A DNA stretch of 64,000 nt from a virus (IMGVR_UViG_3300020421_000006:1-64000); one strand, 5' to 3'; numbered from the stretch's first letter, positions 1-8,266 are shown. The notes: generated from the letters alone by a model not told the origin. Translations and numbers: made by a program.

Positions 1-380
1 AATCAAGATACTTTGTTGAATGTACGTTTATGTGGCCATATGAAAATATGCCTGAACCACAAGGCGGTAAAAGATTAAAAGAATACGGATGCAAAGTAGG
101 CTTTGCAGAATCTGCTATTGCTAAAGTTAGAAAAATTAAAGCAGTAGACGATATTAGACCTGGTACAAGAAAAGGTAAAATCGACTACGAAAACATTTGG
201 ATGGTGAAAATTGCTATGCCAAAACGTTTAATGAAAAACATTGATCGCGGTTATAAGAACCTTGATAGAAATAAAGTACAAGACATCATGGCGAACAATG
301 CAGTTAATATGAACCTTGAGCCTGCACAAGAAGTAGCAGCACAACAAGAGGCACCAGCAGATGACACAGCAGCACAATAA
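1..380 (+). CDS. Conserved hypothetical protein, 3' part only
   Basis: The reading frame is open from base 3 to the left edge, so the N terminus is outside the window; 125 residues are visible. The visible part starts SRYFVECTFMWPYENMPEP and is basic in the middle, ending in an Ala/Gln/Glu-rich tail (AQEVAAQQEAPADDTAAQ) that looks disordered. I recognise no catalytic motif. The stop overlaps the start of the next gene by 20 bases, suggesting translational coupling. Function unknown. Confidence 0.7.
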   Translation, partial: SRYFVECTFMWPYENMPEPQGGKRLKEYGCKVGFAESAIAKVRKIKAVDDIRPGTRKGKIDYENIWMVKIAMPKRLMKNIDRGYKNLDRNKVQDIMANNAVNMNLEPAQEVAAQQEAPADDTAAQ

Positions 381-1113
381 AGTTTTAGAAGAAGGATTAC
401 GTAAAAACGATCTAGTGGATCTAGTATATCCTATGTTTGAAGTAGATAAGTTTAGATCAAAGATGGGAGAAGATAGAGATGTTTGTGTTGTAACATTCCA
501 AGCAAAAGACAGATACCCAGCAAGAGATTTAATGGAGTTTATCGAAAAAGGATTTTCATTTGTGCTTGATGCAGATGTTAGTTCAGGAGAGAACGAAGAA
601 GGCGAATATTCAGTATTTGTAGAAATTGAAAGAAACAAAAGGCTAGCAGAACAAATTGACGATTTACTTTATGGTGTATCTAAACTAACAGGCATTGAAG
701 ATTGGAAGTTTCAATACTATAAAGACGATAAGAAAAGAGAAGCTACAAGAGAAAATTTAAGCAAAGTTATTCCTACAGATAAACAAATGTACGAAGCGAA
801 ACTAGCACAGGTAAGAACAGACGAAGTAAAGACTTTCTTTTCTAAAACGCTCATGGACAACTTAGAACTTGAAGATGATATCATTACATTTTATAAGCCC
901 TTCGGTAATGTTATCAAGATGAAATGGATAAAAGAGGGCGCAACAAAAGATATAATCGAAGGTCTTGATGCAACTACAGATGTTGGTTTAGATGCTTCTG
1001 CTGAAACATTTTGGTTAAGCAAAGTACTAGGCGATTACAATATTAACAAAGTTGGCGCTGACTTCGTATTTACTAATGGACAGAAGTCCATGATATTACA
1101 AAGGATTGAATAA
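361..1113 (+). CDS. Hypothetical protein, 250 aa
   Basis: A 250-residue acidic, soluble protein with no signal peptide or membrane segment. It overlaps the upstream gene by 20 bases and its TAA shares its last base with the ATG of the endolysin (TAATG), so it sits in the same transcript as the lysis genes. The middle is charged and helical; no family motif is recognised. The position just upstream of lysis genes is the only functional hint. Confidence 0.75.
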   Translation: MTQQHNKVLEEGLRKNDLVDLVYPMFEVDKFRSKMGEDRDVCVVTFQAKDRYPARDLMEFIEKGFSFVLDADVSSGENEEGEYSVFVEIERNKRLAEQIDDLLYGVSKLTGIEDWKFQYYKDDKKREATRENLSKVIPTDKQMYEAKLAQVRTDEVKTFFSKTLMDNLELEDDIITFYKPFGNVIKMKWIKEGATKDIIEGLDATTDVGLDASAETFWLSKVLGDYNINKVGADFVFTNGQKSMILQRIE

Positions 1114-1952
1114 TGAAATTTGAGTTTACAAAAGAGATGTGTGCAGAAGTATTGCACGGTAACAGTAAAGTAGACGAATGGTATGAAGCACTTCTTGAGA
1201 TGCTTCCTAAGTATGAAATTGATACTGTCGATAGAGCAGCAGGATTTTTAGCACAATGCGCTCACGAAAGTCTTAACTTTAGAGTACTTGAAGAAAATTT
1301 AAACTATAGTGCAAAAGCATTAGATGCAGTATTTGGAAAATACTTTGCACGTGGTGGCAGAGATGCAAACGAATATGCAAGACAACCAGAAAAAATTGCA
1401 AACGTAACATACGCAAATAGAATTGGTAATGGAGATACAGCATCAGGAGATGGTTGGCGTTTCCGTGGTAGAGGTGTTATTCAATTAACTGGTCGTGCTA
1501 ACTATGCTGACTTTGGTAAAACAATTGGCATGACTGCTGAAGAAGTAATTGATTATGTAACTACTATCAAAGGTGCATTAGAAAGTGCATGTTGGTTCTG
1601 GGACACAAGAAATATTAATGCTATGGCTGACAATCAAGATATTGTTGCTATGAGTAAAAAGGTTAACGGCGGAACAGTAGGCCTTGAAGATCGTAAAAAA
1701 CATTTTAAACATTTCTTAGATGTATTAGGTGGAAACTTTGATCCTAGTAAAGCACCAGCACCAGTTGTTGGTATTTTAAGAAAAGGTGCAAAAGGTCCAG
1801 CAGTTATGCAAATGCAAGAGAAACTTGGTATTGCAGCAGACGGCGACTTTGGTCCTGGTACTGAAAAGGCTGTTAAAGAGTGGCAAACCAAAAATGGTTT
1901 AGTTGCAGACGGCATTGTAGGTCCTAAGACCCTTGCTAAGTTGATGGAGTAG
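1113..1952 (+). CDS. Endolysin: GH19 chitinase-like domain plus peptidoglycan-binding domain
   Basis: Predicted muralytic enzyme that cuts cell-wall glycan at the end of infection. Residues about 1-205 show glycoside hydrolase 19 features: the general-acid Glu in AQCAHES, the typical GDGWRFRGRGVIQLTGR segment and a Trp-rich WFWDTR stretch. Residues about 220-279 are a PG_binding_1 repeat (LRKGAKGPAVMQMQEKLG, then GPGTEKAVKEWQ and GLVADGIVGPKTL). The enzyme-then-binding-domain order and the 279-aa length are usual for phage GH19 endolysins. There is no signal peptide, so it would need a holin to reach the wall. Two spanin-like genes and two small membrane proteins follow within 2 kb. Confidence 0.9.
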   Translation: MKFEFTKEMCAEVLHGNSKVDEWYEALLEMLPKYEIDTVDRAAGFLAQCAHESLNFRVLEENLNYSAKALDAVFGKYFARGGRDANEYARQPEKIANVTYANRIGNGDTASGDGWRFRGRGVIQLTGRANYADFGKTIGMTAEEVIDYVTTIKGALESACWFWDTRNINAMADNQDIVAMSKKVNGGTVGLEDRKKHFKHFLDVLGGNFDPSKAPAPVVGILRKGAKGPAVMQMQEKLGIAADGDFGPGTEKAVKEWQTKNGLVADGIVGPKTLAKLME

Positions 1953-1953
1953 A

Positions 1954-2097
1954 ATGTCCGGAGTTTGTCAAAACTGTGGAAGGGAACACGAAGGCCGATT
2001 AGTCGAAACATTTAAGGATGGAGACAATAAGCCAATAGAGATAGTAGTGTGTCAATATCCAAGGTATAAATACGAAGCACAAACTAACGAGGATTAA
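1954..2097 (+). CDS. Small protein with a CxxC knuckle, 47 aa
   Basis: ATG one base after the endolysin stop, 47 codons, TAA three bases before the next ATG. The product begins MSGVCQNCGREHEG and has a third Cys in VVCQYPRY, so it could be a half zinc ribbon. Tight packing between two coding genes supports it. No function recognised. Confidence 0.6.
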   Translation: MSGVCQNCGREHEGRLVETFKDGDNKPIEIVVCQYPRYKYEAQTNED

Positions 2098-2100
2098 ATT

Positions 2101-2331
2101 ATGTGGAAAGAGCAAGTCATGCAAGTACTGGAAAGACATTTCGGTACTGGAAAAGAGATCACTGAAGCAAGTCATTTCATTGATGATTTAGATGGAGATG
2201 ATTTTGACATTGTTGATGTTACCGATCAAGTTTGTAAAAAATTAGAAATCAATATTCCAGAAGAAGATACATTTAACATTGAAACAGTACAAGACTTACT
2301 AAACGAGGTGGAGAAGAACATTGTTCAGTAG
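2101..2331 (+). CDS. Acyl-carrier-protein-like protein lacking the phosphopantetheine serine
   Basis: A 76-residue acidic helical protein that aligns along its length with bacterial acyl carrier protein. ACP has FVEDLGADSLDTVEL around its modified serine; here the same stretch reads FIDDLDGDDFDIVDV, with the later EINIPEEDTFNIETVQDLL matching the ACP helix III/IV region. The DSL serine that carries 4'-phosphopantetheine is replaced by Asp (DDF). It is therefore ACP-like in fold by inference but probably cannot carry acyl groups. It may be a protein-interaction relic. It lies in the lysis block and overlaps the next gene by 11 bases. Confidence 0.65.
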   Translation: MWKEQVMQVLERHFGTGKEITEASHFIDDLDGDDFDIVDVTDQVCKKLEINIPEEDTFNIETVQDLLNEVEKNIVQ

Positions 2332-2806
2332 TATTAGAATAGCAATGATTCTAGTTGTACTTGCTGCGGCAGGTGGCGGATTTATGTATGTGAAAGCATT
2401 ACAAAAAGATCTTGACACAGCAAAAGCAAACATTGTTAAACTAGAAGATGGCATCAATGAGCAAAAGGCTGTAATTGAACAGCAGAAAAAAGATTTTGAA
2501 GCCATTATTAAAGTCCGAAATGACCTTGAGGACTTAAATAGAGTATTAGAAACTGCAAATAGAAACCTAAATGAAAAATTTAATAAACTAAATGCAGCAG
2601 GTGATAAGAGAGATATTGGGGCTTTATCAGTAACTAGACCAAAGTCCATTGAAAGAATTTTAAATAAAGATGAAGTTCACGAGAGACGTTGTTTTGAAAT
2701 TATAGGCGGCGCTCCGTTAACTGAAGAGGAGTTAAATGCTACAAAGAAGTCAAAGGTCAATTCTGTTTGTCCTGAACTTGCTAATCCTAACTACGTTGCT
2801 TACTAG
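2321..2806 (+). CDS. Candidate inner-membrane spanin (Rz-like)
   Basis: Starts at TTG (a GAGGTGGAG stretch lies about 9 bases upstream); an ATG at 2345 is the alternative. The N terminus carries one transmembrane helix (IAMILVVLAAAGGGFMYV) followed by a long coiled-coil-like region (about residues 27-95, rich in K/E/Q), then a more globular Cys-containing tail. This is the layout of i-spanins, which bridge the periplasm to an outer-membrane lipoprotein. It follows an endolysin and overlaps a lipoprotein gene in another frame by 71 bases, the classic Rz/Rz1 arrangement. Confidence 0.65.
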   Translation: MFSSIRIAMILVVLAAAGGGFMYVKALQKDLDTAKANIVKLEDGINEQKAVIEQQKKDFEAIIKVRNDLEDLNRVLETANRNLNEKFNKLNAAGDKRDIGALSVTRPKSIERILNKDEVHERRCFEIIGGAPLTEEELNATKKSKVNSVCPELANPNYVAY

Positions 2807-3116
2807 TTGTAGTACGATTAAGCCGTTAGAAGTTTTTAAAACAGAAGTTGAACGCAGACCATTAAACTTACCTTTACCTGAACCAGCAGCACTAGAACAA
2901 GTTCGCTGGATCATAATTAATCGCGAAAACGCAGAACAAGTATTTAAAGACTTAGAAAAGAATAACATTGATCCTGTTATCATAGGATTAACAGACGAAG
3001 ACTACGAAAACTTTAGAAAAAATTATGCACAAATCCGTGCATACATGATCAAGCAAAACAAAATCATTGATGCTTATAAAGAGTACTACGAAAGCGAAAC
3101 TGCTGAAGAAAAATAG
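2736..3116 (+). CDS. Lipoprotein, candidate outer-membrane spanin, 126 aa
   Basis: Begins inside the upstream spanin gene in a different frame, after a strong GAGGAG ribosome-binding site. It has a lipoprotein signal peptide with lipobox LTSC (Cys25). The mature part begins with a Pro-rich stretch (RRPLNLPLPEPAAL) as in Rz1-type proteins, but continues with an unusual helical domain of about 80 residues (ENFRKNYAQIRAYMIKQNK). Role inferred as o-spanin from overlap and lipobox. At 126 aa it is longer than most o-spanins, and a second small lipoprotein follows immediately. Confidence 0.6.
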   Translation: MLQRSQRSILFVLNLLILTTLLTSCSTIKPLEVFKTEVERRPLNLPLPEPAALEQVRWIIINRENAEQVFKDLEKNNIDPVIIGLTDEDYENFRKNYAQIRAYMIKQNKIIDAYKEYYESETAEEK

Positions 3117-3277
3117 TGCTAACAAGGGCGATCATAATAGCATTTCTAGTTATGCTTGCCTCCTGTCAACAACTACGCTGTAAACTTAAACCTGGCGTAG
3201 ATGTAAGCATCGAATCAACAGATACCAAACAACTACCTAACGTCAAGCCCAAAGCTGAAGTTAATTGTGCATTTTAA
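3116..3277 (+). CDS. Small lipoprotein, 53 aa, second o-spanin candidate
   Basis: GTG start overlapping the last base of the upstream TAG (TAGTG). The 53-residue product begins MLTRAIIIAFLVMLASCQQ: a short basic N terminus, hydrophobic segment and lipobox LASC with Cys17. The mature part is about 37 residues, Pro-containing, with two further Cys. Size and layout resemble lambda Rz1 (60 aa) more closely than the 126-aa lipoprotein does. The GTG start and small size make it easy to miss. Confidence 0.6.
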   Translation: MLTRAIIIAFLVMLASCQQLRCKLKPGVDVSIESTDTKQLPNVKPKAEVNCAF

Positions 3278-3284
3278 ATAAATA
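3277..3284 (+). promoter_or_regulatory. T4-like late promoter (AATAAATA)
   Basis: AATAAATA matches T4 TATAAATA in 7 of 8 positions. A start five bases after the motif would fall at 3290, giving a 20-base leader with AGGAG before the ATG at 3310. A TATAAT also lies at 3289-3294 but has only a weak -35. Confidence 0.55.
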
Positions 3285-3309
3285 CTACTATAATTAACTA
3301 GGAGCGAAT

Positions 3310-3591
3310 ATGTGGGAAATGATAGAAAGAATGGCGACTGATCGCTTGTGGATCTACACAGCAATCGCAGGTTCTCTACTTGGAGCAGCATTCTTGTTTT
3401 GGTTTAAAGACACAAGAATGGCAACTTGGGCAGTTGCAAAGTTTGATAACTTTCTTGCTTACCTAGCAGTACGTTGGGGGTGGACTTGGTTACAGGATGA
3501 CCCGGACGCCTGGCGTGTTAAATATCCTAAAATTACATCAAAGATTGACGAATTAGAAAAACGTATTAAACATCTTGAGGGGAAGAGATAA
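3310..3591 (+). CDS. Small membrane protein, 93 aa
   Basis: Good AGGAG site 6 bases before ATG. One clear membrane helix near residues 14-32 (IYTAIAGSLLGAAFLFWF) followed by a Trp-rich amphipathic region and a charged helical tail (ELEKRIKHLEGKR). It overlaps the next membrane-protein gene by one base (TAATG). Being in the lysis neighbourhood it could be part of a holin system, but no holin family is recognised with certainty. Confidence 0.65.
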   Translation: MWEMIERMATDRLWIYTAIAGSLLGAAFLFWFKDTRMATWAVAKFDNFLAYLAVRWGWTWLQDDPDAWRVKYPKITSKIDELEKRIKHLEGKR

Positions 3592-3884
3592 TGAGCGACA
3601 CTCAAACTAAAAAAGTAAATATCGAACTTGAAGTAGATACAACTACTGTTGACAGTTCTAAAAATAGATACCAAACTTGGATTGATCTTGCAAGAGCTGT
3701 AGACAGTTGGAGAATATTTCCAAGACTGTTTATCACAGTGTATATTGTTTTGCTATATCAAGTTGTACATTGGTACATGGGATTAGGAACGGCTGCTACT
3801 ATGGAACAGTCAGGACTTGTTTCAGTTGTAGTTGGTGCTGGTGCTGCATGGTTTGGCTTATACGCTGGAACCAGTAAGAAGTAG
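3591..3884 (+). CDS. Two-helix membrane protein, candidate holin
   Basis: 97 residues with a soluble, acidic N terminus of about 40 residues and two membrane helices (FITVYIVLLYQVVHWYMGL and SVVVGAGAAWFGLYAG) joined by a short loop. Size and topology suit a class II-like holin, which would release the endolysin encoded 2 kb upstream. Holins are too diverse to assign from sequence alone, and the neighbouring 93-aa membrane protein could do the job or act as antiholin. Confidence 0.5.
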   Translation: MSDTQTKKVNIELEVDTTTVDSSKNRYQTWIDLARAVDSWRIFPRLFITVYIVLLYQVVHWYMGLGTAATMEQSGLVSVVVGAGAAWFGLYAGTSKK

Positions 3885-3902
3885 CCCACTAAGTATTACA
3901 AA

Positions 3903-3913
3903 TAAGTACTAGT
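3903..3913 (+). promoter_or_regulatory. Late-promoter-like TAAGTA five bases before ATG
   Basis: AATAAGTA (3901-3908) is a variant of the T4 late motif. TAAGTA is followed by five bases (CTAGT) and then the ATG at 3914, so the usual T4 start position would be the A of ATG. No Shine-Dalgarno sequence is present, which fits a leaderless message. Confidence 0.4.
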
Positions 3914-4723
3914 ATGGACTACTATTCTATACTAGGCGTCAATAGAGATGCTTCGGAAAAGGAACTTAAATCAGCATACAAGAAAGCAAGTATGCAACAT
4001 CATCCTGACAGGGGTGGTGATGAAGAAAAGTTTAAGAAAATTAACGAAGCATATTCAACTCTAAAAGATCCTGTAAAAAGACAACAGTACGATAATCCTC
4101 AACCACAGGGCTTTGGCCCTAACGGTTTTGAAGGAATGAATCCCAATGGGTTTGAAGATCTATTTAGAAACTTTGGCTTTAACATGGGTCAACGCAGACC
4201 ACAGAATAGACAAATTGATCTTGCTCTTGATGTAACAATGGAAGATGTTTACAACGGTAAACAAATTGCTATGGAAGTTCAACTTCCTACAGGCAGAACT
4301 AAACTAATCGATATTGATATTCCAGCAGGTGTTGAAGAAGGACAAACTGTAAGGTATGCAGGAATGGGAGATAATTCTATCCAAAACATTCCAGCAGGAG
4401 ACCTAATGGTGCATATTCGTGTTCGCAATCACCCCAGGTTCCAACGCTACGGTGATAATATACTATGTGAAGAAAAAATTCTTATATGGGATTTGATGTT
4501 AGGCACACACGCAGTAGTTACTACCCTTTCAGGCAGACAAATTAAATTAAACGTACCAGCAGGCACACCACCCGATACTACACTAAGTTGTAACGGTGAA
4601 GGATTACCAAATATAAGAACAAAAAAGAGAGGAAACTTGTTAGTAAAAATTAAAGCACTTATGCCAAGAGAGTATACAGACGAACAACGTAAAAAAATTA
4701 TGGAAATAAAACATGGACTATAA
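3914..4723 (+). CDS. DnaJ/CbpA-like co-chaperone (type II J protein)
   Basis: Residues 1-62 form a J domain with the essential HPD at 30-32 (QHHPDRGGDEEKF), which stimulates host DnaK. A Gly/Phe region follows (QGFGPNGFEGMNPNGFE), then two beta-rich substrate-binding domains to residue 269 (VTMEDVYNGKQIAM; GDLMVHIRVRNHPRF). The Cys-rich zinc domain of DnaJ is absent, as in CbpA. The stop overlaps the peptide deformylase start by 11 bases, and a ClpA-like ATPase follows, so these form a protein-folding and turnover cassette. No phage DnaK is seen in the window, so it would work with the host's. Confidence 0.88.
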   Translation: MDYYSILGVNRDASEKELKSAYKKASMQHHPDRGGDEEKFKKINEAYSTLKDPVKRQQYDNPQPQGFGPNGFEGMNPNGFEDLFRNFGFNMGQRRPQNRQIDLALDVTMEDVYNGKQIAMEVQLPTGRTKLIDIDIPAGVEEGQTVRYAGMGDNSIQNIPAGDLMVHIRVRNHPRFQRYGDNILCEEKILIWDLMLGTHAVVTTLSGRQIKLNVPAGTPPDTTLSCNGEGLPNIRTKKRGNLLVKIKALMPREYTDEQRKKIMEIKHGL

Positions 4724-5231
4724 ATTAGATTTAGATTATAAATTAGGCTTACACAAAGCACTAAATGAATCTAGTGAAGTATGGGACTTTGATAAAGAAG
4801 AGCTAGACCCAGAAAAATTAGAGTTTGATATGTGTAACTTTATGCTAAATCACAACGGCATTGGTCTTGCTGCTAACCAGTTAAATATTAAGAAGAGAGT
4901 GTTTGCTATAGGATCAAAAAACGTACCAGGTTTTCCAGAACCGTTCTGTGTTTTTAATCCTGTCATTTTAGAAGCAAGTGAGGAACATGTTTTAGATAAA
5001 GAAGGCTGTTTGAGCTTTCCGGGTTTATGGTTACATTTGCAGAGACCTAAAATGATAGTTGCACAATATCAGAATTCAAAAGGCGAAACGAAAGAAGCAA
5101 AAGTAGAAGGTTATCTTGCTAAATGCTTTCAGCATGAATTAGATCACCTAAATGGCATTTGTTTTGTTGACAAAGTGAGTCGGTTGAAGTTACAATTAGC
5201 TATGAAGAAATTAAAAAAGAGACAAAAATAA
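4713..5231 (+). CDS. def: Peptide deformylase
   Basis: Removes the N-formyl group from new polypeptides. All three family motifs are present: GIGLAANQ (49-56), EGCLS (97-101) and QHELDHLNG (140-148), giving the metal ligands Cys99, His141 and His145 and catalytic Glu142. Length (172 aa) matches bacterial enzymes and exceeds the short cyanophage deformylases because of the retained C-terminal helix. ATG overlaps dnaJ-like stop; the next gene starts immediately after its stop. Phage deformylases in marine T4-like viruses are thought to act on host photosystem or phage proteins; here the context is chaperones. Confidence 0.92.
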   Translation: MDYKLDLDYKLGLHKALNESSEVWDFDKEELDPEKLEFDMCNFMLNHNGIGLAANQLNIKKRVFAIGSKNVPGFPEPFCVFNPVILEASEEHVLDKEGCLSFPGLWLHLQRPKMIVAQYQNSKGETKEAKVEGYLAKCFQHELDHLNGICFVDKVSRLKLQLAMKKLKKRQK

Positions 5232-7562
5232 ATGATTGAACCTAGTAAACAATTACAAAAGATTTTTGATGCCTCTGTAGTAGTTGCGCAGAACCACACG
5301 CACACACATATTACTATTGAGCATTTGGTGTACTCAATTTTTGCTGACCCAGATACAGCAGGTGGTCTTAAAGAATTTGGTGCTGATGTTGACTTTATTA
5401 AAAAGAACCTAGAGCATTACTTAAAAAACAACTTAGGTGATATTGTTTCTAAGGATAAGAATATAAATCCTAAGAAAACTGCATCTGTTGAACGTGTTTT
5501 AAATAGATGCTTTACACAAGTATTGTTTAGTGGACGTAATCAAATTGAAGTTGCTGACGTAATCATTAGTGTTATGAGCGAGAAAAACTCTTTTGCATTT
5601 TACTTCTTAGCAAAAGGTGGAATTGATAAACAGAAATTTGTAGAGCATTTCCAAGCACATCATATTGGTGAAGAAATGTTTGAAGGTGGCGGGGAAGAAG
5701 ATATCAATCTAAGCCCAGATCAATTAGATAGAATTATTAATCAATTCTGTACTAACTTGTCTATGAAGGCAAAGCAAAGAGTCATTGATCCTGTTATCGG
5801 ACGTGACGAAGAAATTGAAAAAATTGAATTAGTATTAGCAAGACGTAACAAAGCAAACGTACTAATGGTTGGTGATCCAGGTGTTGGTAAGACTGCTATT
5901 GCTGAAGGTCTTGCACGTAAGATTCATGAAAAGAAAGTACCTAAGTTTATTCAAGATCATTTAGTGTTTAGTTTAGACATTAGTTCTTTAGTTGCTGGTA
6001 GTAAGTATAGAGGTGACTTTGAAGAACGTATTAAGGCAGTACTAATGGCCCTTGAGCGTAAAGGTAAAATTATCTTATTCATTGATGAAGCACACATGAT
6101 GAGTGGTGCTGGTTCAGGCGGACAAGGACAGTCAAACGACTTAGCAAATATGCTGAAGCCTGCACTTACAAAAGGCAACATGAAAGTTATTGCTTCTACT
6201 ACTTGGGAAGAGTATAGAAAATCTTTTGAAAAAGATAGAGCATTAATGCGTAGGTTCCAACGTGTAACTATTGACGAACCAACAGCAGATCTTACAGTAA
6301 AAATTATTAAAGGCTTACGTAAGTACTACGAACAGCATCATAATGTTAAGATTACAAATGAAGCAATTCAACAAGCAGTAAACTTATCTGTCAAGTACAT
6401 GGCTGATAAAAAGTTACCTGACAAAGCAATTGATATTATTGATTGTGCTTCAGCAAGATACAAGTTAAATGAAACTGACGAAACTGAAACAGTTGCACAA
6501 ATTGTTGACATTGAACAAGTAACATACGAACTTGCTAAAATGGTAAGTATGCCGCTAGAAACTATTTCGCAAAAAGAAAGTAACAATCTTGCTGGACTTG
6601 ATGCGTCAATGAAGAAAGCAGTATTCGGACAAGACAAAGCAGTTGAATCTATTCTTGATAAGATCTTTGTTGCACAAAGTGGAATGAAAGATCCTGACAA
6701 GCCAATTGGTAGTTTCTTATTCTTAGGACCAACAGGAACAGGTAAAACAGAAACAGCAAAACAACTTGCAGAGAAAATGGGTATGTCACTAATACGTTTT
6801 GATATGTCAGAGTATCAAGAAAAACACAGTGTTGCAAGATTAATTGGTGCTCCTCCAGGTTATGTAGGATTTGATGATGACGCTGGCCAACTTATTAACA
6901 AGTTACAAGAAACACCTAATGCTGTATTGTTGTTAGACGAAATTGAAAAAGCACACAAAGATGTATCAAACATTTTGCTACAGTTTATGGACAACGGTTT
7001 TGTTACAGGATCAAATGGTAAACGTGCAGATGGACGTAACACTATTCTTATTATGACAAGTAACTTAGGTGCTGCTGACAATGAATCAAAATTAATTGGC
7101 TTTGCTGATAACGAGAAAGACTCGGAAGATGATAAAGCAGTTAAAAAGTTTTTTGCTCCAGAGTTTAGAAATAGATTAGACGGTACAGTTAAGTTTGCTA
7201 AACTATCTACTGATGTAGTTAAAAGTATTGTTCATAAGTTTATTAAAGAACTTAATACACAACTAAAAGAGAAGCACATTGCAATTACACTTGACGAAGA
7301 TACTGTTAATTGGTTATCTAAGAAAGGTTACAATCCTAAGATGGGTGCAAGGCCTTTAGGTAGATTAATTGATAAAACAATTAAAACACCTTTAAGTAGG
7401 AGAGTGTTGTTTGGAGATTTAGTTGACGGGGGTAAAGTTGCTGTATCAATCGATAAAGACGGTCCAGCGTTTACAATTACTCCTATGCCAAAGCCTTTGA
7501 CTAAAGAAGAACGTAAAGCACAGAAGCTGGCTGCTAAGGCGCAGGCTAGTAATGATGCTTAA
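5232..7562 (+). CDS. clpA: ClpA-like AAA+ unfoldase
   Basis: 776 residues: Clp N domain (1-145), AAA-1 with Walker A GDPGVGKT (214-221) and Walker B ILFIDEAH, and AAA-2 with Walker A GPTGTGKT (499-506), Walker B LLLDEIEKAH and the sensor region FFAPEFRNRLD. The long ClpB middle domain is missing, so it is ClpA-type rather than a disaggregase. The segment SKLIGFADNE (IGF at 622-624) sits where ClpA carries its ClpP-docking IGL loop, suggesting that it can feed host ClpP. The Lys-rich C-terminal tail is unusual. Part of the DnaJ-deformylase-Clp run. Overlaps the next gene by 11 bases. Confidence 0.9.
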   Translation: MIEPSKQLQKIFDASVVVAQNHTHTHITIEHLVYSIFADPDTAGGLKEFGADVDFIKKNLEHYLKNNLGDIVSKDKNINPKKTASVERVLNRCFTQVLFSGRNQIEVADVIISVMSEKNSFAFYFLAKGGIDKQKFVEHFQAHHIGEEMFEGGGEEDINLSPDQLDRIINQFCTNLSMKAKQRVIDPVIGRDEEIEKIELVLARRNKANVLMVGDPGVGKTAIAEGLARKIHEKKVPKFIQDHLVFSLDISSLVAGSKYRGDFEERIKAVLMALERKGKIILFIDEAHMMSGAGSGGQGQSNDLANMLKPALTKGNMKVIASTTWEEYRKSFEKDRALMRRFQRVTIDEPTADLTVKIIKGLRKYYEQHHNVKITNEAIQQAVNLSVKYMADKKLPDKAIDIIDCASARYKLNETDETETVAQIVDIEQVTYELAKMVSMPLETISQKESNNLAGLDASMKKAVFGQDKAVESILDKIFVAQSGMKDPDKPIGSFLFLGPTGTGKTETAKQLAEKMGMSLIRFDMSEYQEKHSVARLIGAPPGYVGFDDDAGQLINKLQETPNAVLLLDEIEKAHKDVSNILLQFMDNGFVTGSNGKRADGRNTILIMTSNLGAADNESKLIGFADNEKDSEDDKAVKKFFAPEFRNRLDGTVKFAKLSTDVVKSIVHKFIKELNTQLKEKHIAITLDEDTVNWLSKKGYNPKMGARPLGRLIDKTIKTPLSRRVLFGDLVDGGKVAVSIDKDGPAFTITPMPKPLTKEERKAQKLAAKAQASNDA

Positions 7563-8262
7563 GACAGCAAAGAAAACTAAAAAGAAGTTCTATAACAAGT
7601 ATATCTACAAAGTTAGTTTAACGTTACCTGGTGCATATAGTTTACGTACACTCGGTCATCAAGAGATCTTGGACTTTGCGACCGGTTTACGACCGCCTCC
7701 ACAGTCAGATGGAGCAGATTATAGTGAAGCAACTTGGCGTACAAGAAATGCTCATACAATATTAAAGCATAGTCAAACATGGATATCTTTTTTAGGTATT
7801 ATAAATTCAGTACCAAAGAATGAAGTAACTATTCGAATTGAAACTGATATATTAGATGTGTATACAAATAACAAAACACTTTATGGAACACTTTGTTATG
7901 AGTTTTCAGATATAACTAGAAACAGGTTTGAGCCTGCTCCTGGTATGGAAGACACTTTGCTTTATAGTGATCAAGAAATATTTGTAAAAGAATTACCACA
8001 CAGCATGTATAACTATCAGATAGATCTTAAAACTCCTAAATCTTTAACATTCGGAGAGCTTGAAAGTTTAGCAGACTGGTGCCGTTCACGAAAACCTGCT
8101 ATTGCATTTACTGATGCTACCTATAACTGGCTTCTTAAACGTGATATATTCAACACTAGACGTTGGATATACGTTGATAACGATAGTACGCTACTGATGC
8201 TTAGATTGCGCTGTAACGACCTTATAGGCACTGTACGTAAATATGTAAAAACAGGTAAATAG
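7552..8262 (+). CDS. Hypothetical protein, 236 aa
   Basis: Basic, soluble protein beginning MMLKTAKKTKKKFYNKYIY, with its start inside the end of clpA (11-base overlap; a second ATG directly follows). Beta-strand-rich middle with repeated aromatic residues; no motif recognised. Its last codons (AAA TAG) form part of the late-promoter-like motif of the next gene. Confidence 0.7.
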   Translation: MMLKTAKKTKKKFYNKYIYKVSLTLPGAYSLRTLGHQEILDFATGLRPPPQSDGADYSEATWRTRNAHTILKHSQTWISFLGIINSVPKNEVTIRIETDILDVYTNNKTLYGTLCYEFSDITRNRFEPAPGMEDTLLYSDQEIFVKELPHSMYNYQIDLKTPKSLTFGELESLADWCRSRKPAIAFTDATYNWLLKRDIFNTRRWIYVDNDSTLLMLRLRCNDLIGTVRKYVKTGK

Positions 8263-8266
8263 TAAT
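8254..8266 (+). promoter_or_regulatory. Late motif GGTAAATA, ATG at predicted +1
   Basis: TAAATA at 8256-8261 followed by exactly five bases (GTAAT) and ATG 8267. No Shine-Dalgarno sequence is present. The same 11 bases precede the gene at 11796. Confidence 0.5.

Noticed and set aside
2101-2331. Functional acyl carrier protein
   Set aside because: The essential serine of the DSL motif is replaced by Asp, so only ACP-like fold is claimed.
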